Assembly: GCA_030141605.1 (NCBI GenBank)
Contig: JAQGDQ010000136.1
Coordinates: forward strand, 436,001-500,000
Reading direction: 5' to 3'
DNA length: 64,000 nt
Source of the DNA: Tubiluchus corallicola
Lineage: Eukaryota > Priapulida > Priapulimorpha > Priapulimorphida > Tubiluchidae
The notes beneath the pieces are model-generated. The model ran no database searches and had not been told where the DNA came from. It was given only the letters and a program-made list of their open reading frames with translations. Both the position numbers and the translations under genes were made by a program. How positions within the stretch are numbered: position 1 is the stretch's first letter; every line of letters begins with the position of its first letter. Positions 1 through 13,512 of this stretch are shown here, piece by piece.

Positions 1-45
1 ACGGACTGCAACAGCAAACTGTACACAAATATAAAGTATCACCAA

Positions 46-541
46 TTAGTTACCAATATAAATTCTGACTAATTCCAGAAGGCCATGGATTCCCATATCG
101 TAATCGCTTGTAATACCGAAAGAGTAGAATTTACAACAGTTCCATTGGTCAGTAATTGTTAATTCAAACCATTCTGACGGTAATTGACCATAATACAGTG
201 CAAGTTCAACTCGCCACACGGGTTGCACGCCAGCTATGAAGAACCCGAGAAGCTCTAGAAGATCCGTCCAACTACAAGACAATCTTTGACTAGTGACTAC
301 CACAAAACCCATGCAGTTTATCTTAGTTGCTGGAACAAGGCAACACCAGGAATATGCAATGAATAAAATTACTCCAACTTTTAAGTCTAGATGCGTAGAC
401 GTCTGCAATATTTAGTTAATTTCGACTACTTTGTTGAAAGATGGAAAAATTCAAAACAAAATAAAAAAAGGGTTGATAATAATACTTTCTGAGGATGACA
501 TAAATTAATAAACTTACCCATTCCTTATTAGTCATTTTGAT
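46..541 (-). CDS. Small predicted membrane protein, unknown; gene may continue past the left edge
   Basis: Not recognised. Two exons join in frame: 541-518 (ATG at 535, MTNKEW, donor GTAAGT) and 402-46 (acceptor TTGCAG with a branch-like TTAACTAA upstream). The product is about 124 residues if the TAA at 48-46 is used. A donor-like GTAACT just before it (exon end at 54) leaves open further splicing beyond position 1. The protein has two hydrophobic stretches (VGVILFIAYSWCCLVP and LLELLGFFIAGVQPVW) with acidic and aromatic residues between them. A candidate promoter/first exon lies at 864-960; its donor GTGAGT follows an ATG that would also be in frame. Splice logic and frame agreement support a real gene. 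Function unknown. Confidence 0.5.
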
Positions 542-863
542 CTAGCTTAAATTACTTCACGAGTTCACACATATATATATACGAAGCCAAGTTAAATACT
601 AAACTAGCAAACTTTTCTGACTCCCCCTACAGGTCACAACGTCAACAAGAACACTGCTTCATAATTATCACTACAGTGGCAGGCTAAACTACCAGTGTGT
701 TGTTATTTTACTTCGACCCAGGTTTACTGACACGGGTTTCACCTCAACTGCACCCAAGAACAATAATGAAGCCACTGCGAACCGCTCCCAAGCAGAAGTA
801 TTGATGATTTTCCCTCTCACTGATGATGTAAGCGGGGACAGTCAGACAGGCGACGACACTCAC

Positions 864-960
864 CATACACAACAATGGCGGACTCGCACCCGCAAAAACA
901 AGATGGCGGCTGCTATCAGTGAAGCCACAATGCTAGCCGAGCGTGCGACGCGTTGCATAA
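864..960 (-). promoter_or_regulatory. Candidate promoter/first exon with YY1 motif (minus strand)
   Basis: A locally GC- and CpG-richer patch. On the minus strand it reads GCCGCCATCTTG (910-899), the full YY1 element typical of TSS-proximal sequence. It is followed by a GTGAGT donor starting at 863. It lies upstream of the exons at 541-46 and fits as their first exon. The TSS is inferred, not seen. Confidence 0.45.
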
Positions 961-1069
961 TAAAACAGAGAGAATGTTTATGGCCATCGAGCAATTTTGG
1001 AAGGAATCAGCTGGCAGCGCTGGCAACATCAAAATTGATCGGTTTTCATAAGGATTTATTATAGTGCCT

Positions 1070-1925
1070 ACCGGGTTTAGATAGCGCCTGCTGGAAGTAG
1101 GGTTATTAGTTATTACTAGTAATAAGTATAGTCATTATAGCGCTTTTGTGAGCGTTGAGCAGCAATCAAACCACACGAAGACATTGATTAACAGCCTTTA
1201 TATCATAAATGAACATTAAGACGACACCATTCGAAATATGACTCGATTATACAATATAATCAACTTCATGCTTTGAAAAGTGGTTGTAACGCTCAGCAGA
1301 CTTAGTTCAACAAACAAGTTTTACTTTATGTACTAGGATTTGCTCACTCAGTTAAGAGACCAATGGGCCTTACCTGTAGGCACACAGTAGAATAGCACAT
1401 AAAATCCAACGTTCTATCGCAAGAATACAATATATGTATGTATATATATAGATGGACTGTATTCACTGCGGCTATATATGTATAGCCGTTGATTTTCAAA
1501 TTTTGATCAAGTACCATAAATTATGTATATGTATATACATCCTATATGTAATAGATGTTGAATTTGCTATAAAACCAAACATTCGCAGGAATTTCACACA
1601 GTGTCATTCTGAAACTTGTGCCGATTACTATGAAGTACTTAAAACACAGATTGTAAAAAATAGAGACATATTACTAGGCACATTGTATTATACTGCATTT
1701 ATTGGTATGACACAACTTGCATCTTGAAAGTGTTAACGATTTTACAAGCATAGTTCTGAGGAACAGATATAGAAAGGTGTAGGCCGTGCAGCATTGATCA
1801 GATTTCTACCATATGCAGTAATGGTGAATAAAAATGTATACTTTTTCTGTTAATTTCCTCTTGAACAAGGTTTCTTCTACAAACCCAAAGACTTATGATG
1901 AGATTTAGGACACTGGACGACAAAA
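1070..1925. other. No gene recognised
   Basis: AT-rich sequence with short TATA-type runs near 1430-1450. No splice-supported frame or repeat family was recognised. Confidence 0.5.
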
Positions 1926-1929
1926 AACG

Positions 1930-2215
1930 TTGGTACTAAGTGGATGTCACCAATAAAATAAGAAAAACATGTGCAAATTCACAACTTACAAATTCTTGAC
2001 CGAAAATAATTTTTAGCACTCTAATTTGTACGCTTTCAATTTTATTTGATTGCTTAATGTTAATAAAACCATGCCGGACAAGACCACTATACTCTAACAC
2101 AGGTCTAATGTAAGTACAATTGACTTTTGCCGTACTTGATTAAACACCTAATAACTTTTTAGATTTCACCACTGGCAAATTAACTACGTCTACAACTGGT
2201 AACTGGGGATATCAG
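1930..2215 (-). mobile_element. CR1/L2-like LINE remnant, reverse transcriptase fragment
   Basis: The minus frame reads TYIRPVLEYSGLVRHGF, then NKIESVQIRVLKIIFGQEF. This is the well-known end of non-LTR reverse transcriptase (IRPVLEYACPVWHP...KIESVQKRALRII). It is open for about 50 codons and broken upstream by a stop. Dead copy; exact ends not visible. Confidence 0.8.
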
Positions 2216-2264
2216 TATTTCTTTTTACTCTTAAATCTATTTTCAAAATTTTGCACTCACAGGA

Positions 2265-5200
2265 ATATAATTCGTGTTTAAAAAATGAGGATGTAAACGT
2301 GTATGATTGTGAATATAGTGGCAGTGTTACAATGCTACTGTATTAGTAATGTAAGTAACCGTACAAGGTTTACGCCAACTTCGCACATCACAGTTAGATG
2401 CTCTCTCAAATGCTATAATTACAGAACTCATTCACACATGAAGCACATTGCAGCAATTATTAATGTCATTTATGACTACAGCAAATAAATAGCCCAAGCC
2501 AAGCTGCCGAGCTTGCAGTACAATAGGAATACAGTAGGCACACCCTATGGGTTTATTTATGGTGGCGTACGCGTGCCTAGTGAATTCCCGCTGCATAAAA
2601 CGTCAGGTAATACGTCAACGTCATTGAAAAAACTGGAACTCTCCATATTCGCAACGTCAGTAATGTCCTGTGGCTACACTTACTAATTAATCTTGCACTG
2701 ATTTACTCTTTGGCAAAGATTACCCTGCAATTATTAAAATTTTTAGTTTTTGTCGTGCAGTTTTTGTGTTTGATTTAGTTTTGACCTTGTTTTGCGTCTT
2801 TTAGTGCAAGATTTTACTTTTATAAACCGTGTGGATTACAGTTAAAAATAAATAAAACATACGCAAATACAACAATAATGTTACAACACCATTTATGGCT
2901 GGGACACAAAAAGTGTATCTGTGAGGGAAGAAAAAGATAAAGACATGATTAGTTACGGCAGTTATGACCACGAATTCTCTTTGGGAAACAGAGAAGGTAC
3001 TAAAATTAACAGGCCTGGTAACCTAGTAAATCAAACAAAAATCTTACAAATCATGGGAAGATTTCATAGATCAGTTGAAAAAATTTGTCCACATCTTATT
3101 CTTTCGTTTCTGCGAGGGGTCTTCACAAGAATGAAAATGAAGATGCCCATGCCCGCCAACAAAGTGATTATGGTGATGAAGACGATAATGGTACAAGGAC
3201 AATGATATTGATATGGCAGTAATGATGACGCTGATATGGCGGTGCTGATGATAATCTAATAATATACAAGCGCCTGGTTTTACCGTACCTACATGCTACA
3301 TGCGGATAAATATATGAAGAGCAGCTGACGATGATGATAGATGACCTAATAGCAGAGAAGCCTGATTTCACTACATAGATTTAGGCAATGCACGCATACA
3401 CATGTACATGTAAATAAATAGGCGTCGTTAGGCGAACAGCTGAAGGTGACAGTGAAACGCCAAGGTCTGTGGAATACTGAAATCCTGGCTGATCTTAGTT
3501 GAAAATGTAATTTGATTATATTATTTTATTCCCTATATGCAAAAGGTGTCGGTACATATTTGCCACCGTTAATGAGTGGACAAAAGTTCGGATGATGTAA
3601 TAATGATGGAAGTAAGGTCAGAGATATAAATGAAACGACTATAACAAAAATTTAAACGAAGTAGAAGAAACAGAATTGACAATACTGACCTGTATTTGCA
3701 AAAATTTGGCTTGAAAATACAGCCAGTAATGTTTATTGTTTGAATCTGTCTCGTTTCATGTTTAGTTCTATTACAAGGAATAGATTCCAAATTAATGAAT
3801 CGACTGCTTTAATGTCTCAGAATGTACAAATAACGTTCAATGGCATCAAACAGAGGCTTGTAAATGTCAACTTAGTTTGTGATTAATTATTAATGCGCTC
3901 ATTTTTGCAATGCAGAATACAAAATGTCAGCTCAGCTTGAAGTTGAAATTTGAAAGCCTGCAACACCGCACGGCACAGTAACAAAAGGGCGAAGGTGAAA
4001 GACGCACACCGTCTCATTATATGCCGTAAAGAAACTTTTATAACTCTGGTAAGTCAATCGAAGATTTACACGAGACACCTGGTGGCGATATACAGAAGTA
4101 ACAGAAACACAGGCTTGTAACAAACAGGCGTAATAAGTTCTAAATAAAAAAAGTAGCAAAACCGGCAAAATGAAAGTAATGAAATAAATGGCTAATTCTA
4201 AACAAATGAAAGAAGTGACAGGAAAGGAGAAATGTAAATAAATGAAATGTCGCAAAATTTGATTTGAAGCCTGAAACTAGTGTAGGCAAATATACCACAT
4301 ACAAGCTAAAGAGCTCGCTTTACAGCCGATGTGAAACTCCTCTGCAATCACGTTTCAAGAAAATCGACAGTGAAGCCAAACGGATGCGCGTATTCTAAAC
4401 TTTCGGGGTGGCAGGTAGGAAGGACAGAAAGGAAACAGCAAAAACGCATCTGCAACATTCAATAATAATACAGTTGAAACAGGAAATGTATTCAAGATTG
4501 TCTTTTGAAGACAGTGTTTGAGTTTTTCGTTTAAAAAAACAATATTCATTCTTTCTTGGCCCACCTTCATAAAACACAAGTCTCCAGACAAGTGCTAGAC
4601 TTGCCTCGCCCATGCTTTAGCTTTCACGCTCCCTATAATTAAGAATCAGTAGCATCCATTTGCCCGGCTTTTATCAAAGAGTAGAGCAACAATACCCCAG
4701 TTATTTTGTCATGCAAACACAATGCTTCCAGCTGCTACAAATTCTGACTAAATGGTCCAGGAAATCCACCTCGGGGGCCGAACTTATAAAAATACATCAG
4801 CGTCACTATGGAAGAAGAACAGCCGCTTAGCTGCAGGAAAAAAATCACTGTTAGGTAAAAACGCATTTGCGCAGTATACATATAATATAGAATGCATACT
4901 GCACTGGTAACAGTACAGTTAAACGGAGATTTCATTAGTCTTAAAAAATTCGTAGTTTATAAATAGAAGGCACCACACGATTTACAGTCTCTACAGATCA
5001 CCTGTTATTTTCGAATATGAATAATTAACATTGATTGGTGGATGTAAATACTATTGTTTTCTTGACAAAATACATTAAGAACGTGCGTTATAAACAGGTA
5101 ATTGCGAAAAGGGTTTGTTAGGTTTTGAACCATTCAGAGAATGTTGTTTGTTTTCTGATATTCCACGCAACTACGAAGACAGTGTCTTTGAAAGTCATTT

Positions 5201-6640
5201 GAAAGTCAAAATATTAAAAATATTTTTGGGAAAAAGGGTGTCAACGTTTTGCTTCCCAATTATCACTAGTTAACTGATTTCACGAAAAAGCTAAAGAGGC
5301 AACAGGAAAAGCTGGTAATATTTGGCTTAGAATTTGACTGCAAGTGCAGGCATATTAGAGGACGAAATGTTTACGAATGCAGCGTATCTTCTTTCTTGTT
5401 AATTAAGTTCATTAGCTTGTGTTACCAAGCTCTCGTTACTCAGACGAGTCAGCTCTCCCTTGAGTACAAATTTAATGTTATGTACGAGACATTGATTAAC
5501 AGGCCTGTTTAGATGTTGTTCAAAAATAAACCGAAGCCTGCTTTTATAGGGACATAAATTGTAGCAAAGCATTAATTGCGTCAGCTTGACGTAAATTTTC
5601 TTCGTCGTGCTCTAGTTGTAATATTCTGAACGCCACACAGAACAAGCTACTATGCACTGCTATACATGCCAAAGAATATTGTTTAAAGCCTGTTTTCTCA
5701 GTTGAAATATGACAAATTAAATACGCGACTTTTTAAATAAATAAATAAATTTACCAAAAGTCTAGTATTTTAAATAATAGCCTTTTACCGTGTATAATAA
5801 TGACCCACTGTTGATTGTGTAATACGTGTAATAGCAGTGGTTCACGTCGTGTTTTAGTTTCTTTCAAATTTTGTAAGCAATTTATGTATTAGCTCTTCAA
5901 TGGACTTAATTTAAATTGTTGTGTGTAAGCTGATCAAGCACTGTAACTTACTTGCTGGAAGAGCTGAAGAAATGTATTGTTTTGTATCATTTTTATATTT
6001 GTCACTGCTTCCATGCTATCCTTCTTCTACTCTTAGTTTAGAGAACGTATTTAAGAAACTGGCCCAGTGTGGTTTTCAGATATCATATACTGCTTGCACA
6101 CAATTATGCCATGTTCATATGTGTGTATACGCTATACTAATCGACCAGAAACCTCCCTTTAGTTCTACCAGAAGAAAAATATAAACAAAATTGCTTGAAA
6201 TAGAAAGCTTGAGTGCTTCAAGGTTTAACTGTAACTATAGTACCGCTGACACACGTGCTTCAAATTAACTAATGTTGGCAGTTGGATGAAACATGAACGC
6301 ATATAAAACAGCCACATTCGCACTACCAATCCATTTCTTAGAGTAACTTCTTGTATATCCTACAATTGTAACCAAAACTTTCCATTCCCCATGTGTTGGG
6401 AAAAGACGAGACTAAATTGGGAAAATACTTGAACAGGAGGACTGGCTAAAAAACACAAGTAAGGTATTATTAACTCAGCTATCCTTGGTATTATTTTCTA
6501 ATGAAGTAAATTAGTGAGTAATTGCTATACTCTATTAATAACGCTACTTAATGAAGGTTATCATTGTTTTCTTTACCATCCTCAACCTCGCCTTTCTAAA
6601 TTGCGCAAGTCCTACACATTCAAATTGACCTAAGCTGAAA
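2265..6640. other. Long gene-poor interval
   Basis: No recognisable gene. Around 3120-3260 a GAT/ATG-rich degenerate microsatellite creates short open frames. A frame at 2921-3205 (plus) and others at 4355-4613 and 3932-4255 (minus) lack splice or homology support. A plus frame at 5921-6184 is likewise unsupported. TTTAAATAAATAAATAAAT occurs near 5730. Confidence 0.5.
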
Positions 6641-6830
6641 ATTTACTCCTGATCTAAATGTATAAGGCGACACAGTTTAATTCAGAGAATCACAAAGAAT
6701 GAATGATATTCTGAAAGAGCCATGCAGTTTGCTCAGATCAATACTGCCGCGTTGCACATGACTATAAGCTAGCCTAGAACAAAATGGAGACTACTGTATT
6801 ACGCAGGATACCGATAAATAAGCTACTCAC

Positions 6831-6890
6831 TCTTAATCGCTTGACAATCTTATTCCCCATTGGATCATAATCAGTATCCACTGTGTCCAT
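6831..6890 (-). CDS. Candidate first coding exon of an unknown gene
   Basis: ATG at 6890 opens MDTVDTDYDPMGNKIVKRLR and runs exactly to a strong donor GTGAGT (intron begins at 6830), phase 0. A CpG-rich patch with a YY1-like site lies about 160 bases upstream (6975-7080), as expected for a promoter. The peptide has acidic then basic composition, unlike the AT-rich background. Later exons should lie to the left, below 6830, but none was recognised. Family unknown. Confidence 0.45.
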
Positions 6891-6974
6891 ATAAACATAA
6901 CAGTCAAAAATACACAAAAATCAAATGTCTATGAGTAAAAAACATGTTTGCGCGATTTGTATCACAAGCGAGAG

Positions 6975-7080
6975 TCTGTTTACTGCACGCCGCGGTGCTG
7001 CAGCTGCGCACTCATGGAGCTGCATCCAGCACGCGCCTGTCGTCATAGCGACCATCTTGTGCGCTCGAATGGTGCTGATG
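6975..7080 (-). promoter_or_regulatory. Candidate CpG-rich promoter with YY1-like motif
   Basis: GC-rich island in AT-rich surroundings containing GCGACCATCTTG (7048-7059), one change from the YY1 element. Sits just upstream of the exon at 6890-6831 and is probably its promoter. The plus-strand frames overlapping it look like by-products of the composition. Confidence 0.4.
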
Positions 7081-7204
7081 CTGGTACGGAAACCATCTGT
7101 GAAGACGTTGATTCGGATTTGCAGGAGACAAAAAAGGGTGTGTCGGTAATTAATTACCGGAGGCTAAACAATAATAGTAGCCACAAAATGGCATGTTACT
7201 GATA

Positions 7205-10200
7205 ATGACAAGTAGTTTACCGATTATTTTAACTGTAGTTACGTTTGAAGTAGTCCACACATTGCATTGTGAATAACTTAAAAAGTTTATACAATATGCC
7301 AAATTAGTCTACTAAAACACGAGTAGTGTGTTCGACGAAAAAGCGAGAGGAGACTTGGCCCATAGCAACGGCGGCCCATTCCCCACCAACAATTTTTCCC
7401 TTTCTTGGTGAATTTTTTATTTGGCTAAACAATTTGTTAACAAAACCACCTTAACCTTAAGAATTTTCATTATATAGATTTTTTGATAGCCTTTAATGAG
7501 CCACCAGTAGCAACATTAGGTTCTTAATTATGTCACCAATCGAAAATTGCCATTCTAGGCTTCATTTCCTGTGCCGTAGCACATGCGCACAACTAAATCG
7601 GTGCTCTATTAAAAGTTGCAATGAATCACTACAAAGGAAGTCTGTGTTGTCCTGATAATCGTTAACAACACGTTTTATCGACTGCGGCCCCAACAGATCA
7701 ATTGCTAGCCCATGTAAATGACGTCATACCTCCTTTGTGCTGACGTCACTCGGAATTCGAACCTATCATCATTAACACAGCCTATAATCAGTAAAAATCC
7801 TTTAAACAACCCTTTTGCCTTAAGTCAGGAAACTCCGAAGGCCACGTTCCTTTTCAAAACTGGTGACATTATATTTAATTCTCCAACAGTACATCAAGAA
7901 CTAATAACATTAAGTGTTAATACATAAATTAATGTTGATATAAATATTAATTTAAAAGCCTTCGAAATCACTGTGCTAAGGGGACACAAAACGAAGTAAG
8001 TTTTGCTCACACAGAATACGCTTGTAAGAAGTAAACAAGAACCGTTAATGCGTGTGTTGTGTATAATTATTTGACCATAAATAATTCTCTGGGAATCGTT
8101 TAGCCAGCTGTTATAATAAAAGCATTGTTGTGTAACTAATGAAGTGGTTGGCGGATATTCATTAAAGCCCAGTCTATCAATAGAGTGAGCCATTCTATTG
8201 TGATATCATTTGATGCTTTACTGATTCAGTGCATTGACTGACTGTGCAACGGTGAGGCTGAATTGTGGAAGTTAATATCTTTTACAAATCACACTGATGA
8301 ACAAACAAAAACACATGATATAATTTTTTGGTTTTGTTGAAAGTTATGCGAAAAATACTCTTGGGGGGGGGGGGCTTGGAAAACGTAGGTACGCAGGCAC
8401 GCACGCGCACACGCCACATTAGAACAAAGGCGAAAATTAGAAGCAGGGCCTGCTTTTCGTGAATTCTCTCAAATTAATTGTCGTAAAGGGGTAATTAGTG
8501 TGGTACCTACAATACCTACAAGATCCTATGGGGCCATTTTGGGCGAAGCGACTAGCGAGGAAATCATACATCCGAAGAACTGTCCTATTTGCATACAGAT
8601 TCCCTTCTCTGGTCAGTGAACAATGATTCCATTGACTGGCTGGGACAAAGAGAAGCCATCTGGATCTGTCCACACACATACTGGACTGAGTGGACAATGA
8701 TGTTGCATGCAACACTTAGCTGATTGAAGTAATTTAGGCATGAATCAGATTTAGACCGATTATTTATCACAGATATTTGGAAATTATAAGAAAAATCGTG
8801 AAAATTACATGCTTTTATATTTTCATGTGCAAATAGTCGAAATACTGAAACGTTCAAGCAATTGCATGAACTCATCACCCACTGTTATTCTTAAAAAACA
8901 AAATTGCGTAACACACAAAAAAGAGTGCCTCAACACTCAGATTGAGGTCCACACAATTTTGGGGGGAGGGGATTTCATCCTATAAAAGCACCACCACGCC
9001 AACGCATGGGTTTTGTGTTGCTTTTCTGGTTTACTCATTTCTTCTTTTACTTGTAATGCTAAATTTCATGGGACTTGTGTCTTATGTTTATGTTTATGTT
9101 TTACTCTTTTTTCTTTTTCATAATTTCGTTACAACTCTGTTTTACGTCAGTAAATTTGCTTTCCGGAATAACTAACGATGAGTGGTGATCCTTTACCACG
9201 TTGGTGGTTTTTTTTTCATAAATTTCTTCATAAATTTAAATTCTTAGTTAAACAATCGGATTATGTATTACTGGTTCGGTACTTGAAAAACGTTAGCATT
9301 TGTTTGTGTACAATATTAATAATAATAATTTATATCATGTTTTACGTTTTGTAGGTTCAGCAGGTCGTAAAACCAAGACTGTCTATCAGGGATAATTCTG
9401 ACTGAGGCCAGATAAAAATTAACCCTTCACGCATGCATGGTATATTTGCAATGCGCATTTCTGAAGCATTCTAAGTCGCTCTGGTAACTTCGTTTTTATG
9501 AAAACATAAAAATCGAGTCCATCAGGACTGAAAACTGTCGAGGCAATTCATACTAACTACAAAGGGTCTATGAAAAAAAAACTCGAAATTTTCGAAAATA
9601 GACATAATCACAGAGAAATAATGTCAAAAACTTCAGCCGATTTCCAAGTTTGCGGATTCGTTAAATAATATCTCTGTTTGTTATTCAACTCCTTCCCAGA
9701 TGGCAGCACCGGCTAGTATGTCTAAATCATGAGCTCATCAACTCTGTGAAGACACTTGTGAAAATAATATAAAGTTAAATACTCTGGAGATTAGTCAGCT
9801 ATGGAACTTATAGCATCACTTTAACAAATTGGATTTTGATTTATGGTTTGCGCAGCAGCAGCGTATAAGTTTCCATAGCAACATACAACGAAAATGTTTA
9901 CAGAAGCTTGAAAAGTTTACTGTAGCAACAGATACTAGAGTATTTTAGTTGTGACACAAGGAAACCCGATCGTACTTCCCTTTAAAAATGCAGCATAGAG
10001 AATGAGTTTTTATAAAACCCGAGAATTTAACGTTTTCGGACCAAAAGTCTTTTAGTTAATGCTAGTTATCTCCCAAACTTTGTTTAAATATAAATTTACC
10101 AACAACTGGGCGATTTTACTAACAATTGCTAATAAGTTTAGCTATTTTTAGTTTTCGCGTATGCTAATTTTAATGTAGTTGTTTACAGTCACTAAAAGTG

Positions 10201-11525
10201 TTCAGGCTATTAATTTAGCAGATTAACGCTGTAGGGAAACAAATTGCGACGACTTATGTTGTTAGTTCTGTTCGGGGAGTGTTTTTTTTTCTAAAAAAGC
10301 ATTAATATAAGTAATTAGTTAAACTAATAGAGAAAACCCACAATAATTATACAGCAACTCTAGCTAGCTCCCACTACAAAAACCGAAAACACTCGAACTC
10401 AAATTTTTTTCAATATTTGACTGAAGGGGCTACTAGCAGCTGGTTAAAATAAACAAACTGGGTTCAGCTACAGTACGTACAGTTTCTATATAACTGGTAT
10501 TTGCCGAATAATTCACGCACAAGTCCATCATTTTGAACCGTTGTTCAATAAGGCTTGATAGTTTTTAGTTATGGTTTGGAGCTTGTTATACGAAAGTGCT
10601 ACTTTTCTTTGAAACAAATTGAACGCCAAGCAGTTGGAAGAGTTGTATGATAGCTACATGAAGTCACGTTTTCTGACGAAGCGCAGCACTTTTAAGACGT
10701 TTATACTGCAGCGTTTACAATGAAACAAACACGGATTCAAACAAACATTTGGCTTAAGAATTTGTCATAGAAAGGCTGTGTAATTATTAAGTAATGTGGA
10801 TTTCGTTGCCAATTTCATAGACAGATGGAGCAATCGGTGATTATAGAAAAAACGAAGCAGATAAGCCAAAGAAACTGTCAAAAAAGCTGATACAACTGTC
10901 AAGAAACCATCCGTTCACAGTGTATGCTGAAGGCCATTAGCCAGGCTGTAATAACTGTAACACAGTTGTTCACTGAATATCAGCAGTGACTTTATACACT
11001 ACCGAGTGCTACCGATTGAAATATTAAATTCCTTTTAAAGATCATTTTGGAACCTGCTCGTCCACAAGTTACTAATAACAAGACCAAAGAGTGAAACTCC
11101 AAGGGCTGCAGTGAAGCCTAGTTGTGCACATGGTTGCATCAAACTGTTTAACGATCCAGCACCTCTAGATGATTACAAGTGGAAACTACCAAATATTTTT
11201 TCATCTTCATTACAAAGCCATGTTAAACGGTCATACAATCCAAATTCTGATATTAATTTCCCGCCTGCTCCAATTTTTCTTAAAATTCATACATATTCTT
11301 CAGTCATGCAACTGCCAATGCACTGCTGCACAAAAGCGCCCATGACAATCAATATACAGAGGCTCAGCGCATGCTCCAGGCAGAAATTACAATCTGGAGG
11401 CGATGTGTGGTGACTGGTCACGGGGTGCGCATTAGTAAAATCTGTTCTCTAACTAGTTGAAAGATTACGGATAAAAGCATAAAGAGCCAAAGCTACTTAC
11501 AAGTGCTTATTAAAAGATAAATGAT
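7205..11525. other. Long gene-poor interval
   Basis: No gene recognised. It holds a poly-G run near 8363-8374 and several open frames without splice support (7718-7927, 8437-8878, 8942-9175, 11111-11413). The frame at 11111-11413 has protein-like composition and lies directly before a LINE remnant, so it may be part of a decayed element. Confidence 0.45.
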
Positions 11526-11529
11526 TATT

Positions 11530-11850
11530 GAGGTTTAGATATTTTAACGGTTTTTAAAAAGTTTGCTGCTCAAAGCACACTCTGGAAGTTCATTCCAGAT
11601 TCTAATTATTTAGTTAGAGTAAACGTTTTTGAAACAATCAAGTCGGCAGTGAATGCGTTGGAAGTTTAAGCGGTGACCCCTGGGTACATTAGATAAGAGA
11701 TGCTTTGCTAAAAAACACATCTGTCTATAGCACTGTCGCCATGTAATATTGAGTAACATATTGTCAAATCACAGTGTATTCTACGAAGCTCAAGAGGGCC
11801 AAGAGTTAAAAATGCTAATCGCTCATGGTATGACAAACTTGAACAAGCAA
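11530..11850 (-). mobile_element. CR1-like LINE remnant, RT C-terminal region, frameshifted
   Basis: The minus strand reads YHERLAFLTLGPLELRRIHC then CYSILHGDSAIDRCVF, a stop, and in another frame RGHRLNFQRIHCRLDCFKNV and IIRIWNELPECALSSKLFKN. This is the canonical RT tail (Y-ERL--LGL--LE-RR--GDL---YKIL-G ... WN-LP). At least one frameshift and one stop make it dead. Confidence 0.85.
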
Positions 11851-11859
11851 GCACATTCA

Positions 11860-13470
11860 TCATTGTAATTACACTTTGTATAACAAGTGCTTATTCAACT
11901 TTGTACTTATAACTTGTAGTTTCGAACTTACGCAAAGCCATGTACTGAAATTTCTTTAACCACTAGTACACAGTTGACATCACGTGAACCCTTTCCACAT
12001 TGCTAAACGTCATCATCGTCCACCATGCAGTCGTCCTCATTAACCCTTTCATCGCTGTTGTTTACAAACTGTGAAAGTTTGTTTTCTAAAAGGGTCTTCA
12101 CAGACAGCACGCCACCGGTCTGGGTGTTTGGTCAACTTGTTGTTACTAGGCTAAATACTCAGGAAATGGTACCGCCCGAAAAACAAATACACAATAATAC
12201 CACCACATACATTTATTTATTCTTTAAGGAAGCCAGATTTAGTCACCACTGACTCATCAATTAACCAAAGGTATAAATTCATTGCTTAAAACGCTATCAG
12301 ACCTGCACCACATTAGTTTTATTAAGTACAGACGAACATGAGAGCTTACAAGAAACTACAAGGAAGTTATCCTTTGCATGCTCCTAGGCCGCCCGGAATC
12401 CGCAAGACTTGCTAATAAAGTTTTTGATTTTCCCATAAATCACTTTGTGAGATGAGCAGTAATCTCATTTATGTCAGTCAATTGCTGACAAAAGGTTCAT
12501 GTAGTTAATGGAATTGTACAGAGAATAACCGAAAAACCACGCCAACTTTTATGTATTGCAGCGGTTTCTCAATATTCACCAGTAAACCAGTAGGCACACT
12601 ACACACCCATCTTACAATACAGAACTACACATTTGCTTGCAAAAATAATGCAACCCAGCTGTGTCAGGAAATGTATAAACTCCCTCCAACTAAAAATAAA
12701 TATTTTCCTAGTTCATTTAGCCAGCAGAATGACGTAGGTTAAGCCTAGTTAGAAAACTTTTTTCGCATACTGTTAAAAAGAAAACAGAAGTCTGTGTCAA
12801 TTTTGTGAATGTCTGCACACATCGGCACATAAGTGACATAACTGGGAGGGGGACAAACTTGAATTTGTCTTCAACGTGCGTGATACTACATATTGATACC
12901 CGCACTCAACAACTGGGTCGACTAATAAAAATGTATATGGCTGTGGCGGAACCGGAACCCGTGTGACTATCAAAGCTAAAAAGAGATGCCTAACAGGTCT
13001 TCTCTCAACGAGAAGCGCAGCATAGTAGCTAAAACTGTCGAGTCAAACCTTTCCTGACGGTCATTCATTGACACAAAAAAGCACAAAGACATCAGTGGAC
13101 ATCAGGGCCGGATTTAAATGAATGGGAGGCCCTGGGTTGGACGACGTGATCAGACCTCGCTGAAAAAGTAACACCATTAAACAAGTTGCACTGCCAAGTC
13201 GAGAAAGAAAGGAAAAAAACGAAAAAGGAGAATAATCAAGGTCATACTTGTGTTACGTAAAGACGTTGGTTAAGACAATGGCGATATGTCGCTGGCATGT
13301 CATGTACAATGCGCACACACAGGACGAAAGTAGGGCATATTCATATTTTGGAAGACAGCTATTGCGTCATGTGAATTACTCACCCTACACGGCAACTGAA
13401 GCCATTTCAGTAAAGCTTGGTAATAAGCTTGCATCACCCGAATTCCTCAAAAACCACGTTTCTATGACGA
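11860..13470. other. No gene recognised
   Basis: Open frames at 12025-12252 (plus), 12551-12742 (plus) and 13248-13565 (plus) have no splice or family support. A lone repeat-like end CAGGGCCGGATTTAAAT occurs near 13104. Confidence 0.45.
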
Positions 13471-13472
13471 AC

Positions 13473-13512
13473 AGTACCATAACAGCATTATTTATAATAC
13501 TGTTATGGTACT
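13473..13512. repeat. Near-perfect palindrome (fold-back hairpin)
   Basis: The arm GTACCATAACAG (13474-13485) pairs with CTGTTATGGTAC (13500-13511). After one mismatch an inner ATTAT/ATAAT stem leaves a two-base loop. No known element was recognised. Confidence 0.7.

Noticed and set aside
13104-13140. CAGGGCCGGATTTAAAT, resembling a DNA-transposon end
   Set aside because: Only one end is seen; no inverted partner or target duplication was found.
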